Of a stretch of 64,000 bases of DNA, positions 45,882 to 57,664 are shown piece after piece (positions within the stretch are counted from its first letter, which is position 1; each line of letters starts with the position of its first letter). The stretch spans positions 1,612,001 to 1,676,000 of the forward strand of contig JAHREC010000018.1 of NCBI GenBank assembly GCA_020081605.1, in the 5' to 3' direction. The notes beneath the pieces are model-generated. The model had not been told where the DNA came from. It worked only from the letters and a program-made list of their open reading frames with translations, and did not search any database. Origin of the DNA: Albifimbria verrucaria. Lineage: Eukaryota; Ascomycota; Sordariomycetes; Hypocreales; Stachybotryaceae. A program made the translations under genes and the position numbers.

Positions 45882-46846
45882 CTACCAGTCGACGGCCCAA
45901 CCGTTCTGCTCGAGGAACTCGGCGCATGCCTCCTTAAGACCAAGGTTCGGGCGCAGGTCGGACGGCTGGAGCGGCTCGCGGGTGAGGGGATCGCTGGGGT
46001 GTCGTCGCAGATGCTCCATGATGGAGGCTCGCTCGTAAGACTTGCCCGTCTTGGTCTGCAAGGGGTTCGGTGTTAGTGCGTGGGCTCCACGTGGGAGGCA
46101 GGGTAAAGGAGGCTGTGTGTGTGACTTACAATCACAGGATCAACCATGATACCGAAGCTGATATCGTCAATTGCCCACTCAGGCACCTCCCTCCTTTTCT
46201 CGGACTCGGTGCGCGCCCTCTCGAAAATGTCACGCATGCGCGCCATCTTCTTCTCGCTATCCTCCTCGATGGTGCGGCGCTCGATCTCGTCGTCGTCTGT
46301 GACAGCGGCCAGCATCTCGTTGCGGTCCTTGGCGAGCAGCTCGAGCATCTCGCGCTCCAGGTCCTGGGACTCGCGGATGCGGCGTCGCTCAAGGTCGTCC
46401 CAGCGCTCCTTCTTGCAGCGCAGGACGACGGTGGTGACGGCGGCGAGGGACTTGTCGTTGTTAGATACGCAGAGCTCATGGGCGCGGAGGACGTTGGCCA
46501 GGGCGGCGTCGAAGTCCTTGATAGCGAGCTGAGCCTGGCCCAGGTAGAAGTAGGCCTTCATATTGTTGGGGATAGGGCGAGGCAGGCGGTGCAGTCGGCG
46601 ATGACAGACTCCCAGTAGCCGAGCTTGAGGCGGGCCATGGCTCGGTTGGTGTAGAGGGCCGGGTTCTTGGGCTCGGCGATGATTCTACAGGCAAGAACTG
46701 GGTATCAGCAAACGGGGTTCTGTCTCGTACCGTCGTTTGTCGGACACGGCCACTTACGCCTTGGAGTACAGACTATCCGCACCGGCATAGTCGCCGGCGC
46801 GGAAGTGCTGGTTGCCCTCCTCCTTGAGCTGCAGGGCCTTCGACAT
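45882..46846 (-). CDS. CHIP-type U-box E3 ubiquitin ligase with TPR domain
   Basis: Co-chaperone E3 ligase (CHIP/STUB1 type) that marks Hsp70/Hsp90 clients with ubiquitin. Exons: 46758-46846 (MSKALQLKEEGNQHFRAGDYAGADSLYSKA), from 46684 (IIAEPKNPALYTNRAMARLKLGYWESVIADCTACLALSP, MKAYFYLGQAQLAIKDFDAALANVLRAHELC: three TPRs), and 46055-45882. A charged helical linker (ERWDDLERRRIRESQDLEREMLELL) leads to the U-box PEWAIDDISFGIMVDPVIT, GKSYERASIMEHLRRHPSDPLTREPL, ending EQNGWAVDW at 45882. The intron 46056-46129 splits the U-box. One base is missing in the G run at 46567-46571. Length about 280 aa, as in animals. It joins UBA1 as a second ubiquitin-pathway gene in the window. Confidence 0.93.
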
Positions 46847-49120
46847 GGCGACGAGGAAGTTGTGTCAGTTGAGGGTGAAGGGAAAGCAAGGAGAGTCGAG
46901 AGCACAAAGGAGCCGGCGAACGGGTAGAGTAATAAGCGGGTTGAAGCGACGGCGTGGCGCGGCGAAACGTAGCGCGGCTCGTGCGATCGCGGGGCTCGAC
47001 CGTTGATAGAATAGATAGAGCACGCGCGTTTGGTTGCTGAAGAAGGACGAGGAGGGGCAATGCAACGGGCGAGCAACGCTTTGCAAAAAGCAACAAGACA
47101 GAGCGTGGAACGCCGGGGTATATGGGGAAGGAAAGGGGACGGAGCGGAGCTGGTTGTGGAAGCTTCGGAGTTCCACAGATCAACTAGGAGGAGGGTCCCT
47201 TATCGTGGTTTGGAGGGAGGTGAGGTTGCTTGCTCCGGACAGCCTAATTACAGTACGTAGTACCTACTAAGGTAGTTAGGCCCTGGTCGAATTAGGAAAT
47301 CCGAGCAATCCACTAGGAAAATCCGCGCAGCACGATGGCCAAATGGCAAACGCCTGGACAGCGTTCAAAGGCAACGATGCAGGTAAAGAGAAAAAGAAAT
47401 TAATCCAGCTGTGCTGTTTTCGCCTACTGCATGTATCCACGTGTGCATTAGCCAGAGTACGAAAAAGAAGAAGAAAAAAAGAAAGGAGAAAAGGAGAGGG
47501 CCGGTGCAGTACGTGCTGGACCTGTATTTCTAAGCGCAAACCTGCCAAAGACACGGTGACTTGGAACGTTCCAGAAGTAGAGCAGAGCAAACAGCGTAGC
47601 ACAGCGCATCACACCACACCACACCATAGCATGCAAGGGCAGTGAGCGCGCGCGGCCCGAATGCGGACTTTGAAGCGATTGCGGGAATTGCGGGGCCGGA
47701 GCGTGCATCGAAAAGCGGAGGCCACGCCGGATTCGATTGCCAGTCTCGGGGCTCCACGAAGCTGAGGTACCACGTGCTGTCCATCCGGGTCGTCGCAGTG
47801 GTGCTGGCAGATGGTAGTGATTCATACATGATCCGAAACTTGATCAGGGCAAGAAACAAAAAGAAAAGAACAGAACAGAGTTGATGTTGGTACTCTAACC
47901 ACTTCCTTCGCAGCTCACAGTCGCACCACACCACTCCCGTCGAGGCCAAGCCTTGGCCCAGCTGCGGAACGGTTGGCTGCATACAAACTCCCGATCCAAT
48001 CTCCCTGTTGTTCCGATGCCAGCCCAGCAACAGCTCCTTCCAAGTTCCATCTAGCCGAGGAGTCTAGGTGTGGACGGTGCGATGGATCGGTTGCGCTCTA
48101 AGCCCGTCGAGAAAACTTGCTTCGACCCCTCCTCCACGCTGGGCCAAAAAGAAAAAAAAGGGCGAGACGGCCAGTAGAAACAAGGCCTAGCTACCTACCT
48201 AAGTTAACTCGTCCCATCTCGGTGACGACCAGTTTCATTCTCTTGCTGCCAGAGTTTGGGCCAGCCTTTTTTCCTGTCTTGGCTTGTATGTCTTTTTTTA
48301 ATTCTACTATGGCATCTTTTCCGCCTTCTTTTATTTGCTTCTTTTTTTATGATCATTTTATCTTATTTTTATTTTTTATCCTCTTTCTATTGATTCATTT
48401 TTCTTTCTTTACTTTTTCCTCCCTCCCCAACGCTCAGATAGGCGTGAGTCATTATGCCTGTATCATAAGCTGAGCTCCTTGTGCTGGTTGTGAGCAATCA
48501 CTTGACAAGCGCTAACAAGTCCTGGACTTGGCTGGCTGTACTGACCTCGGCGGCGCTTGGAGAAAGGAGGAGGCTCCACCCCACACACACCCTGTCCGTC
48601 CATGGGCCACGACCATGACCATGGCCATGACCACACATACAGTAGCAATGACCATGACAGCAGCCTGAGCCTATTGCAACCCCGCCATTACCATTCCCAT
48701 TACTCACTTCACTCCTTCCCCGGGTTTTGCCGACGCTCGCCGTCTTTCCTGGCGCAAACCAATGACTTCTCCATTTTCTCATCGACGATTCCCTTCTCTT
48801 CATCCCACCATCGCCTTCATCTTTTCATCGCAACCAGCCTCATTACTCGGCTCCCTTCCGCCCGCCCGCCTTCTACCTGGCTCTGGATAACCGCCCTTAA
48901 CCTGCGCTTCATCTAAACATCCCCATACAGAAACCAACCGCCGCCTCCGTTGCTCGCGACCGTCCATCGCTTGAGCTCGGCAACTCGGCGACTGCTGGTC
49001 GGAATACGACCGAGCTGCCGTCTTCGACGTCTGATATCCCCATACCCTCTCCGTCTCCCTCGACAAACCCGACGTCACATCACGTTGTAGGGGCCTCTAG
49101 CCTCGTCACAGCCGCCCGCC
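46847..49120. other. 2.3-kb gap between CHIP and the conserved unknown gene
   Basis: CHIP promoter, intergenic DNA and, from about 48650, a C/T-rich leader of the downstream gene. A T-rich tract at 48290-48420 and many overlapping frames without domains are present. A His-rich frame at 48557 (MGHDHDHGHDH) comes from a short CCATGA-like repeat and is not supported as a gene. Confidence 0.45.
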
Positions 49121-49605
49121 ATGCCTTCACAACGACCCTACTTCCTCTCGTCCTTTATCGCTGCCTTCCGCCAACAGCAGAACCACCCTTTGCAACCGAC
49201 CGGCCAACAGCCGAATAAGCAGACGTCGTCCTCGACCCCTGCGACCGGTACATCCTCCGCCTCCGCTCCTCGTACAATTTCCACCAACGCCTCCTCCTCC
49301 GCCTCGGCCTCCGGCTCCTCTTCCTCCAATAGCCGCTCTCAATCCACCGGTGTGGCTATACACTCTCCCCGTAATTCCGGGGTCCGACTCACAGCCACGG
49401 AATCCCCATTCCGTCCAGTGGCAGCCCCGGCGGCCGTCGCCGTGGCTCTGACAGCAGCAGCGAGGGCTTCCGTGACGTGCTGGGCGCGGACAAGTGGTAC
49501 ATCGGCGGCAAAACCGCGACCGGCGAGGAAAAGTTCTTCAAGCTTGGGGTTGTAAGGAGGGTAAGGAGCAATGACGGGCTTAGTCTAGATCGACTGAGCT
49601 TATAA
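49121..49605 (+). CDS. Conserved fungal protein of unknown function
   Basis: Start MPSQRPYFLSSFIAAFRQQQ, a low-complexity Ser/Thr/Ala middle, and then, in a second frame, GSPGGRRRGSDSSSEGFRDVLGADKWYIGG followed by GEEKFFKLGVVRR and a short end NDGLSLDRLSL closed by TAA at 49605. The shift between frames near 49375 is one base. The compositional contrast between the disordered middle and the dense aromatic/charged C-terminal box suggests that the box is the conserved element. About 160 aa. I do not know a function; no membrane segment or catalytic motif is visible. Confidence 0.6.
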
Positions 49606-49909
49606 GTCTCGACTTCATCTGGTCATATATATCTTCATGAAGCCGTCGCACATATCATAAAAATGCTGCACTGCTGTTCCTACTTTACGCCGACATACAG
49701 TCACTAGGAACTTAGGGTTTACGGTTGGGATCGGGTCTGGATGGGATGATTGATTATTGGCGTTTAGATCTGGCGTTAGGAATTTGTGATGCGTAGGAGG
49801 AACCGCACACTTCGGGTACTATTACATGAGGTAAACCACACGAGAAATGAAACAAAAGTTCATGTCTATTTCTACTGCTCCTGAAGTTCTCCTCACGGTC
49901 TTCTTTCTA
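49606..49909. other. Convergent 3' gap
   Basis: 3' UTRs of the conserved unknown gene and ALG10; nothing else is seen. Confidence 0.5.
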
Positions 49910-52143
49910 TTACCACATGAACCTCTGCAGTCGTCCGCCGTCTAGCAGTGAACCGTCGTCCGCCTTCCACTGGTACGGTTTCGCAAGGAATATGTAACCT
50001 GTTGCCGCGTTGATCAGAATGAACCACAATGTCTCCAACACCAATCTCAAATCATAGTTCATCAAGCTTTGCAACAGAGAACCCGAGGTTGTTTGCTGCC
50101 CTGTCCCCGCCCCCATTCTCCATGGGAATGGAACTGCCACGCTGGTATGAGTAGGCGCCACATTACCCAAGGAATAATAAAGTACCGTGGCTCTACCAAG
50201 GGCGCTGTAACAAGAGAAAGCGCCGTCGCTAATAGGAAGATTAACCCAGTAGAGGTGTTGACGGGTTGATTTGAGAAGCCAAGGCTATCAGAAAATGCTG
50301 ACTTTGTTTGTGCTGAAGGGTTCCCTTTCGTTTCCTGTTTTTCGTTTACTGGGACAGATTGGTTGCCAATGGAAGATCCCTCCGCCTGGTCAAGATAAGC
50401 CAGGCAATCTCTTTGGCCGGTAAACCCATATAATCCACCGAAACAGCCTGCCAATGTTGCCCATACCATCCACCGGCTAACAGTATACGGAAGAACCAGA
50501 GCATACCTGATCCAGGCTGCTCGGCGAATGGTATACCTGAAAACATAAAACATATAGTGCCGATTGTCGGCAAGCGTGAAGGGATGGATTATTGTGTTAT
50601 ACCTGACGATCATGAAGGAAATCAAGGTGGTCCCAAGAGCATAAACCGCCCAAAGAGCCGATTTCGTCTTAACAGGACCTCCAGATGTCGCAAGATGTTG
50701 GCCTGTAGTTGGAGTGGAAGCCTTAGCCAATTTTCCACCAAACAAAGCTTGATGTATCCAGCCAATGCCAGGAAGGAGGCTGGGCAAGATGAGCGGTAAA
50801 GAGAAAATGCAAAGAACGGCCATATATACAGCATTTGCGCAAGGTGTATGGTGGCTATATGATTCGATTTATCACCTGTAGTAGGTCAGTTATGAATTCC
50901 CAGAGTCGGTGACGACCCTTAACGACATACCGAGAACGACACCCCATTCCACACCACAAAAGCTGTAAATGCGATCAACACTGAGATATAAGGCCAGATC
51001 TGTCGTATTACTCGGATTGGATTGCAAATCGCTGCGATAACCAAGCTGAGAATTGTAAAAGCGCATCTATTATGCCATTAGTCAAATACTCCAAACGAAT
51101 CACTTCCAAGCAACTTACCATCTGGCCAAGCCTGGTTCAAGGGAAGGTCATGAATCTCGCCAGCTGCGTATCGAAAAATGAAGTGATGACTTTGACTCAA
51201 ATCTCCGCGCTGGGTAGCTTTGCAGCCTTCTTGGGACGTATGCCTTTCACAGCATGGACTGTCTCTAAGCCACCCATGAAGACAACCACCCAGAAGACAT
51301 TGGTCTGACGCATGGTAAGAGTAAGAATCCCCAGCAACACGGTGACGATATCACTTAGGATCGAATTTTTCGGTTCCCGAACTCGTGAAAGGTGGTTAAG
51401 GAACGAAAACATGACAGCCACCGTGGAAACAATATCCGTGTAATACAGCCCAGAAAAGAAGAAGAGCAGTGGGAATAAAGCGATATTCAGGGCAGTATGA
51501 GCTGCATATCGTGACCTTATTTCAATCTGCTTCGAATGACGATCCTCATACAATTTGCTCTCGATTTGCTGGCGACAGAAAAGTGCTACATAGCTCAAAA
51601 CGATCAAACTGAGCGTGTTGGTGGATCGAAGTGTATGAGCATTACACAACGCGCTGGAGTAATTTCCCAGATTGAACAACCGAACACCCAGTACTGACAG
51701 CAAGTAACTAAGACGAAGTTAGCAATCGCGGAAGCATGTAACACAACGACATAGCTCACAGGCCGGGAGGTGTTGTGATTTTGTCGTCCCATTCGCGAAA
51801 TTTGTCCTCGCAGTATTTCTGTGCCTGAGGAATATGGAACACCTCATCCTATACTATTGTCAATAAATTGATGTGAGGGCGAAAAGTTGAAACGCACGAG
51901 ATATGGCTCAGTCACGATTGCAGAGACGGTGTTGAGCCAGAATGAGCATGCCACTGCGAGGAACAAAGGGAAGCCAAATGTCCATCCATGCTTTGAGCCC
52001 GTATGACTTCCGATATGCGAGCCGAACATTGAGTTCCCATAGTTCCAGGCAATAAGGGCTACAGGAACCCCAATAAGTGCTCCCCGTATATAAAGCGTCC
52101 CTGCTCCGCGGGCGAGGGCATATGGATTCTCAAGAGTCTCCAT
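49910..52143 (-). CDS. ALG10: Dolichyl-P-Glc alpha-1,2-glucosyltransferase
   Basis: ER membrane enzyme that adds the third and last glucose to the dolichol-linked N-glycan precursor. Start [13 protein letters not shown] at 52143; first membrane helix region; then, across an intron, the catalytic-loop motif [17 protein letters not shown] with KITTPPG (lumenal loop 1, hallmark of ALG10), [11 protein letters not shown], many membrane helices ([35 protein letters not shown]), [18 protein letters not shown] (second hallmark), [10 protein letters not shown] and [18 protein letters not shown], ending GGRLQRFMW at 49910. Introns are short and lie near 51900-51850, 51770-51705, 51120-51065 and 50940-50875. 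A single-base break in a G/C run near 50105 separates the last segment. About 620 aa. Confidence 0.9.
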
Positions 52144-52611
52144 GGTCAGCCTTGGCAGCGAAAAGCGCTGGTTGATATGAGAAAAAACTGCTCGTTCAAT
52201 TTCAATGCCTCATTCTCGATTTTTTGTTTTGCCCAATTTGTCGACATATATACACGCGGCTTCTTGGCTTACCAAGTGTTTTGGAAATGAAGCAAGTTGA
52301 CACGCCTCCACGAACTCGTAGCGCAAAGAGGATGTCACAAATTCACACTGTATTTAACACTGTGTGGTTAATGTCAGCCATCTGCGCTCCCATAATGGTC
52401 ATCGTACTTGAATGGCAACCCCAAGCAGCAAGCAATCAGGCAATCACTACTTGAAACATGTTCACATCTTGTTGTGCATACATCACATGAGGCGAAATCC
52501 AGTGAAAGGTTCAGGGAAGGTCTATTCCGAGCATCTTATACAAAGCGGCATACCCATATGAACGCAAGGGCGCCGATACAAGTCTAACAATTCTCTATTC
52601 CATCAACGCGT
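52144..52611. other. Gap between ALG10 and QCR10
   Basis: ALG10 promoter and QCR10 3' UTR; no gene is seen. Confidence 0.45.
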
Positions 52612-53454
52612 TTAGAAGGGCTATATCATACGTCAGTTCCGCAATGCAAGACATCAGAGCATAGCTACTTACGTTGTCAGCGGGGTGGATGGGCTTGAGG
52701 GCGAAAGCACTGCCAACGATGGGGAGCTTCTGTAAAAGAGTCAGTCACCGTATCTCCTCGCCCGACAAGATACGCATACCTCAAGGACGTCCCTCTTGAC
52801 ACGGGGAATGCCAGAGACGAACAGGATCAGGGCAACACCCAGGGAGGCACCGAGACCGGCAGACCGGAGGCCCCTATAGAATATGCGTCAGTAAATTTTC
52901 TTGACCGGTGGTAGTTTATGAAGAGCCAGAGGTTTGAGTGCCCATCGTTCGATGTCTCAAACCCCAAGGCGACAGACACATGCAATTCTCTTGAGCTCCC
53001 GTAGCATCCTCAAGACTGCACAAGCTACCCAAGGAGCTCCCAAATCGCCCTCGCACACACCATATTGGCTCGACAATGAAAGGCTTGACTTACAGTCGCA
53101 GAGCACGCTGGGAGGTCCAGCCCTCGAAGTTAGGCTGGTACTGGTACCTGTAGACTCGGCCATTAGTTTCCGTCAAACTCGTTCGATTCAAGCTCTGTTC
53201 GGTAGGCTCGTAGAGCGCCGCAGAGGGCTCGGTCGAAGCGGCCAAGCTGAACTGGGCTTTTTCTTCGTCTGGAGGAGTGGTTCGAGGACATACTTGGGGC
53301 CGTAGGCGCTTCGGAATTCCGCAGCGCGGAAGGGAGTCTATGAGTGAAAAGATCAGCCGACAATTCGAAAACAATCGTAGCACGCATGGGTTGCCGTCGT
53401 AGCGCCCTTCGTGGTTCACAATCTAAGGGTGAGAATACATACGCGAGAGACCAT
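52612..53454 (-). CDS. QCR10: Cytochrome bc1 complex subunit 10
   Basis: Small single-span subunit of mitochondrial complex III. Six coding exons, two of them tiny: 53443-53454 (MVSR), 53294-53337, 53094-53147, about 52782-52873, 52673-52729 and 52612-52620 (Pro-Phe-stop). Together they read TPFRAAEFRSAYGPKYQYQPNFEG, SQRALRLGLRSAGLGASLG with membrane segment VALILFVSG, IPRVKRDVLEKLPIVG and KPIHPADNPF. The membrane helix followed by the P(R/K)-x-x-x-x-(L/I)xKxPxxG segment and the terminal PxDNPF match QCR10. About 89 aa, close to the usual size. It faces MED4 head to head across about 320 bases, so they probably share a promoter region. Confidence 0.85.
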
Positions 53455-53775
53455 TTTGATTGAGGGCGATTGAAGCGGTGGGAGTCGTTCAATTGCAGGT
53501 TGATTTCGTCGATGGAAAATGATGTCGATTCGGTCTGCGCGAGTTTGCCGTACGGGTGTGATCGGATGTTGGCCTGAGGCGCTCAAAGTACCTCACCACC
53601 CCACCAGCCAATCAAGCAGCGCATTTTCCGGCTCCACTCGCTCTCTCAAGCTCAAGAGGAAAGTACCTTCGTACCTGCAACTCTCATTTGAAGATCAACT
53701 GCTATTCTGAATAGCATCTTTTGGCCCATTCCTTTGAAAGCCCTCCAGCCCCGTGCGCGGCGCCACTGGGTCAGG
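53455..53775. promoter_or_regulatory. Shared promoter region of QCR10 and MED4
   Basis: The start codons of two divergent genes are 321 bases apart here, with no room for separate promoters of usual size. A bidirectional promoter is inferred from the spacing only. Confidence 0.5.
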
Positions 53776-54838
53776 ATGGACAAAGTCATCGATGCGCACT
53801 TTGAGCGCCTTGAGAAGGCTCTGTCGAACTTGATTGATTCTGTCACCAAGTACCATCCATCCACGGTTCAAGCCGAGGAGCTTTCTGCTGCCGACATCGA
53901 GTTGAGTAAAGGATTGGAACAAGGTCAGAATACCATGTCGCGCTTCGCTGAAGGTTCGTCACGGCTAACATACCTCAACAGTCCAAGCTCATCAGAATAA
54001 CTATCTACGGATTCAAGACTTGCGCAAGTCGTCCGCCGCTCTCGACGCTCAGATTCGAGAGACCTTGACCACCCTTGCAGCAACGCGTAAAGACATTGTC
54101 ACCACCCATACCACGACTTATCCCAAAGACCCGAATTACTCTGTTGCCTACGAAGAACTTCTCAGTTATGCCCGTCGTATCAGCAAGACCACTCTGCCTC
54201 CAGCTGCGACGTTGCAAGCTGCCTCCTCTTCCAGATACCCAGGCATCGCAGACACCAGTGCCAGACACCCAGGCTTCAGCGGCGCCAACACCCTCGGCGG
54301 TGACGCCATCTCAGCCTCATAGCCCAGCTGTCCTCAACGGCACTGTGCAACCCTCGTCCGAGCAACCGACGCAGCAGACAACCACTTCAGTCAACACAGG
54401 TCTCCCTGAAGGCATGAGCCAGTGGCTCAATCCTTTGTCCGGACAGCTCTTCTTCCCTGGCCGTTGGAAGACAAAATCCGCTCCGGTGCCCTGGCCTCTA
54501 ACCAGATGCTCGCCGAGCAAGGCATCGATCCGAAGGGATATGATCCTGTTGAGGAAGAGGAGCGCAAGCGCAAGGAAGAGGAAGAGCGTAAGGAGAGAGA
54601 GGAGAAGGAGAAGCTTGAGCGTGAAGAGCGGGAGAAGAAGCTACGCGAGGAGCGCGAACGGGTCCGGCAGGAAAGAGAACGTCAACTCGAGAAGCAGCAG
54701 GAAGAGTGGCGAAGAGCGAGCGTGGTTGGCGGTCCTTCTGGCGCACCAGGGGCTAATAGGGGCACCTCTGGGCCTGGAGAGAAGAAGCAGTTCCAGTTCA
54801 CAAGTCTCGACGACTTGGATGACGATGATGATGATTAG
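53776..54838 (+). CDS. MED4: Mediator complex subunit 4
   Basis: Middle-module subunit of Mediator, linking regulators to RNA polymerase II. Start MDKVIDAHFERLEKALSNLIDSV at 53776; one intron (about 53927-53981) inside GLEQVQAHQNNYLRIQDLR; then ALDAQIRETLTTLAATRKDI, the MED4 signature YPKDPNYSVAYEELLSYARRISKTTLPP, a Pro/Thr/Ser-rich linker, LPEGMSQWLNPLSGQ, FFPWPLEDKIRSGALASNQMLAEQGIDP, a long Glu/Lys/Arg single alpha-helix (54550-54720) and an acidic end SLDDLDDDDDD. Frame breaks of one base occur near 54240 and 54465. About 350 aa. Confidence 0.93.
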
Positions 54839-55181
54839 ATAGCAGGGCCATACTTTATCACAGAGATCTTAAACTAAAGGATCTTCGAGCGAATAGCATA
54901 ACAAGCACGAATTTGATATTGCGATTACCAATGCAAAGCCAATCGAAGTCTATTTAGCCAGCCCATGCTCCCGCTTCGCGTCAAACTGAAGATTGGCCTT
55001 CCAGCCATGCCACCGTCTTTTAAAGCAGAAAGGCCCATGAGAACCCGACAAGATCAACTCGCCTTGCCACGAGCGGTAACACCAGGGCACCCATCTATTC
55101 TTACAAATCGTCAAATGCTTTTGGAAGCATTCTTTACCTTTTTCTCGCCCTTCCATTGCGAAATGATGGCAGCGCCATCGT
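54839..55181. other. Convergent 3' gap between MED4 and the TMN gene
   Basis: 3' UTRs only; the frames seen here are in non-coding DNA. Confidence 0.45.
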
Positions 55182-57157
55182 CTAATCAATCTTAATGGAA
55201 GAGTAAATCTTCCTGACGAACCACCAGCTAGAGAAATATCCAATGGCACCTGAAAGCACTTGTTAGCTACAGCCAGAGGCATAGTCAAAGATGAAACTCA
55301 CCGGCCAGTATAGAAAAGAGGAAGGAAATCAGAGCACTGTAGCCGATAAACAGGACGGCACCTGGGAGGCCACCGAGCTGCACCTTGGTGACAAGGTAGA
55401 AGACGCAGTTTAGGAAGACATATCCGCCGCTCATTCCAGCAGCCAAGAAAGACCTCCACTGCCAATTGTAGTTCTCGGCGCACAGCAAGTAGTAGACCAT
55501 CAAGATGGTTACGGTGGCGCAGACCACAATCATGAGACCATAGCAGAGGAAGAGGAAGCCGAACATGTAGTAGATCCGGCTGAACCAGATGGAGCTCATG
55601 ATGAAAGAAAGCTCAATGTAGATAGCGCCAAAAGGCAGGGCACCGACGGCCAGGACGCTAGGAATAGGCTTGAGGTAGGTCGTGACGGGGGATCTGGCGA
55701 GGAATCTGGTTGGTGCGCACAGGGGCTCAATCTGCTTCGCACGGAAACCCAGCCAAGAGCCGGCGAATGATAGAGGAATGGAGATGACGAACCAGATGGC
55801 AACAATTACCAACATGGTCGTGAAAGGGACAGCACCCGACGACTGCTTGGCCCAAAGGAAGAGGTCAAGAAGGAAGAAAGTGCAGAACACAATACCAGGA
55901 ACCAAGACAGGGGTCAGAGCAATGTTCAGCTTCCACTGCTCACCCTGCCAGGCCTTGTATGTCCTTGCAGAGACATAACCGCCAATGAAGCCGAGGACAG
56001 TGTACAGCAAGATCATGATGGTACCAAGGGATCCACGGTTTGAAGGCGAAAGGAAGCCAAACAAAGCGAACAGAATGGTGAAGCCAGTCATGACAAAAAG
56101 CTGAGCACCATTTCCAACAAGGACGGAGAGCAACAGAGGGCGAGACGGCGAGCGGAATACATCGCCGTGCACCAGCTTCCAGCCAGAGTCCTCCTGGACA
56201 CCCTCGTCGAGATCGGCGGTACCACTCAGGTCGTCCAGGTTGATCTGATCCAGACGGTTGTAGCGCTGGATATCCTTCTTCAAGGCACGGACAAGAATGG
56301 TCATCACGGTCAAGACAAGAATGACCACGATGATTGCAGTATCGATAAGCCAAAACCAGTGGATCTTGGGGTCAAAGACATGAAGATACTTGTCCCAGCG
56401 AGTGGCCCAGGCGGTGGGCGACTTAACCCAGTATACGCTGTAGCTGAACGAGACGCCGAGGGACTCCTCGGTCGGGCCGACGATGATCGGGGATGGCTGT
56501 CTCCACAGTCGGCCTCGCCCGTGTATTTCTTAGAACGCGGCTCGACAACAACGCCGACGACGCGGAGCTGGTTTTCGTTGCCGCTGACCTCGTGGTATTC
56601 AACCCAAATTTCGTAGTGGTTGTTGAAAATAACGTTTCCTTGGTCGTCGTCCTGTCCCATCAGGAAGCCAGGGCTGTAGAACTTAGTACCGGTGATTCGG
56701 TCTTGAATCTGCTGACCCGCCGGAAGCCCATCCACAAGCCAATTCAAGCTGTAACCATTGCCAATAATCGACCTGAGGAACTCGATGGAGCTACCCTCGT
56801 ATTTGGTGGAGCAAAGAGCCTTGCAGGTCTCGTTGGTTGCCATCTTCAAGTCAAAGGGGATGTCATGATCCTGTCGCCGAAGAGGATGCTGCCCAAGCTT
56901 TCCGACACATATTTAGGTCCGCCTTCGGGCTGGCAGAAGTTCAACTCGGGATGATAGTAATCGTAGGAAACCACAGAGTGCAGTCGAGAGTCCTGTGGTG
57001 CTGCGACAGGTCGGATGCTGTTCACGTATAGGGGTACAGGGTCGCCGGGCTTGTACGAGGTGGGCGCGACACCAGGCAGATAGAAAGCAGATGCCAGCTG
57101 CGGCGCGAACAGCAGCGAGCTGAGCAGCGCCGATGGCGCATATTCTCTGAAGTGCAT
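55182..57157 (-). CDS. EMP70/TM9SF (nonaspanin) Golgi-endosome membrane protein
   Basis: Start MHFREYAPSALLSSLLFAPQLASAFYLPGVAPTSY at 57157 has a cleavable signal peptide followed by the family motif FYLPGVAP-x-x-Y. The lumenal domain includes PLYVNSI, YDYYHPELNFC, IIGNGYSLNWLVDGLPAG and NNHYEIWVEYHE. After the linker come nine membrane helices (for example LVHGDVFRSPSRPLLLSVLVGNGAQLF, GGYVSARTYKAWQG, PLCAPTRFLARSPV). A short intron near 55300-55250 precedes the last exon, AIGYFSSWWFVRKIYSSIKID, whose KxD ending is the COPI-type Golgi retention signal known in the family. One base is missing in each of the G4 runs at 56856-56859 and 56489-56492. About 640 aa. Roles in this family include adhesion and metal homeostasis. 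Confidence 0.94.
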
Positions 57158-57664
57158 CTTGAGTTTATATCATGCCAGTTTCAGGGTGATCCGGTAATCG
57201 TCGAGCAATGGACTTTCCGGCGTGTTAGCAGCGACGTGGCCGGGGTCGACGGCTAAGGATGAAGCAATACCGAAACAGATGATAAAGGATCTATGTCCTA
57301 ATGTTCAAAGCACTCACTTCAATGAGGCCGATGGGTGCGAGGCTATGCTCCACAGCAAAGTCAGCAACGCCGTGTGAAGCTGGAGAAGATGCTGAGCGAA
57401 GCACCCAGGTCAGGGAGATACGAATAAGACAACAGCTAACCCATTCGTCACCAAATAGTTCTAGCCAGCGACGCGCGCCAGGCACAGCGTTGCCAGAAAT
57501 TTTGGCTGACTCAGCCTGGGCATCGGAAGATTCACCCCGAAGGCCCGGCTCTCGTGCAGAAAATAGTGGCAGCCCCGCTAAAAAGTTATAGACGGGCGCT
57601 GCGAGTTGAAGATTTTCAGTCTGTAAATCAGCATCCACCAAGACATTGCGGTGCGTCGGCAACC
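57158..57664. promoter_or_regulatory. Divergent promoter region of TMN gene and LCP5
   Basis: About 500 bases separate the two start codons on opposite strands. No coding signal is supported; a frame starting at 57554 merges with the LCP5 frame but its ATG-proximal part is not protein-like. Confidence 0.5.

Noticed and set aside
48557..48916. A His-rich frame beginning with GHDHDHGHDH
   Set aside because: Comes from a short CCATGA-type repeat in a leader region; the rest of the frame is not protein-like.
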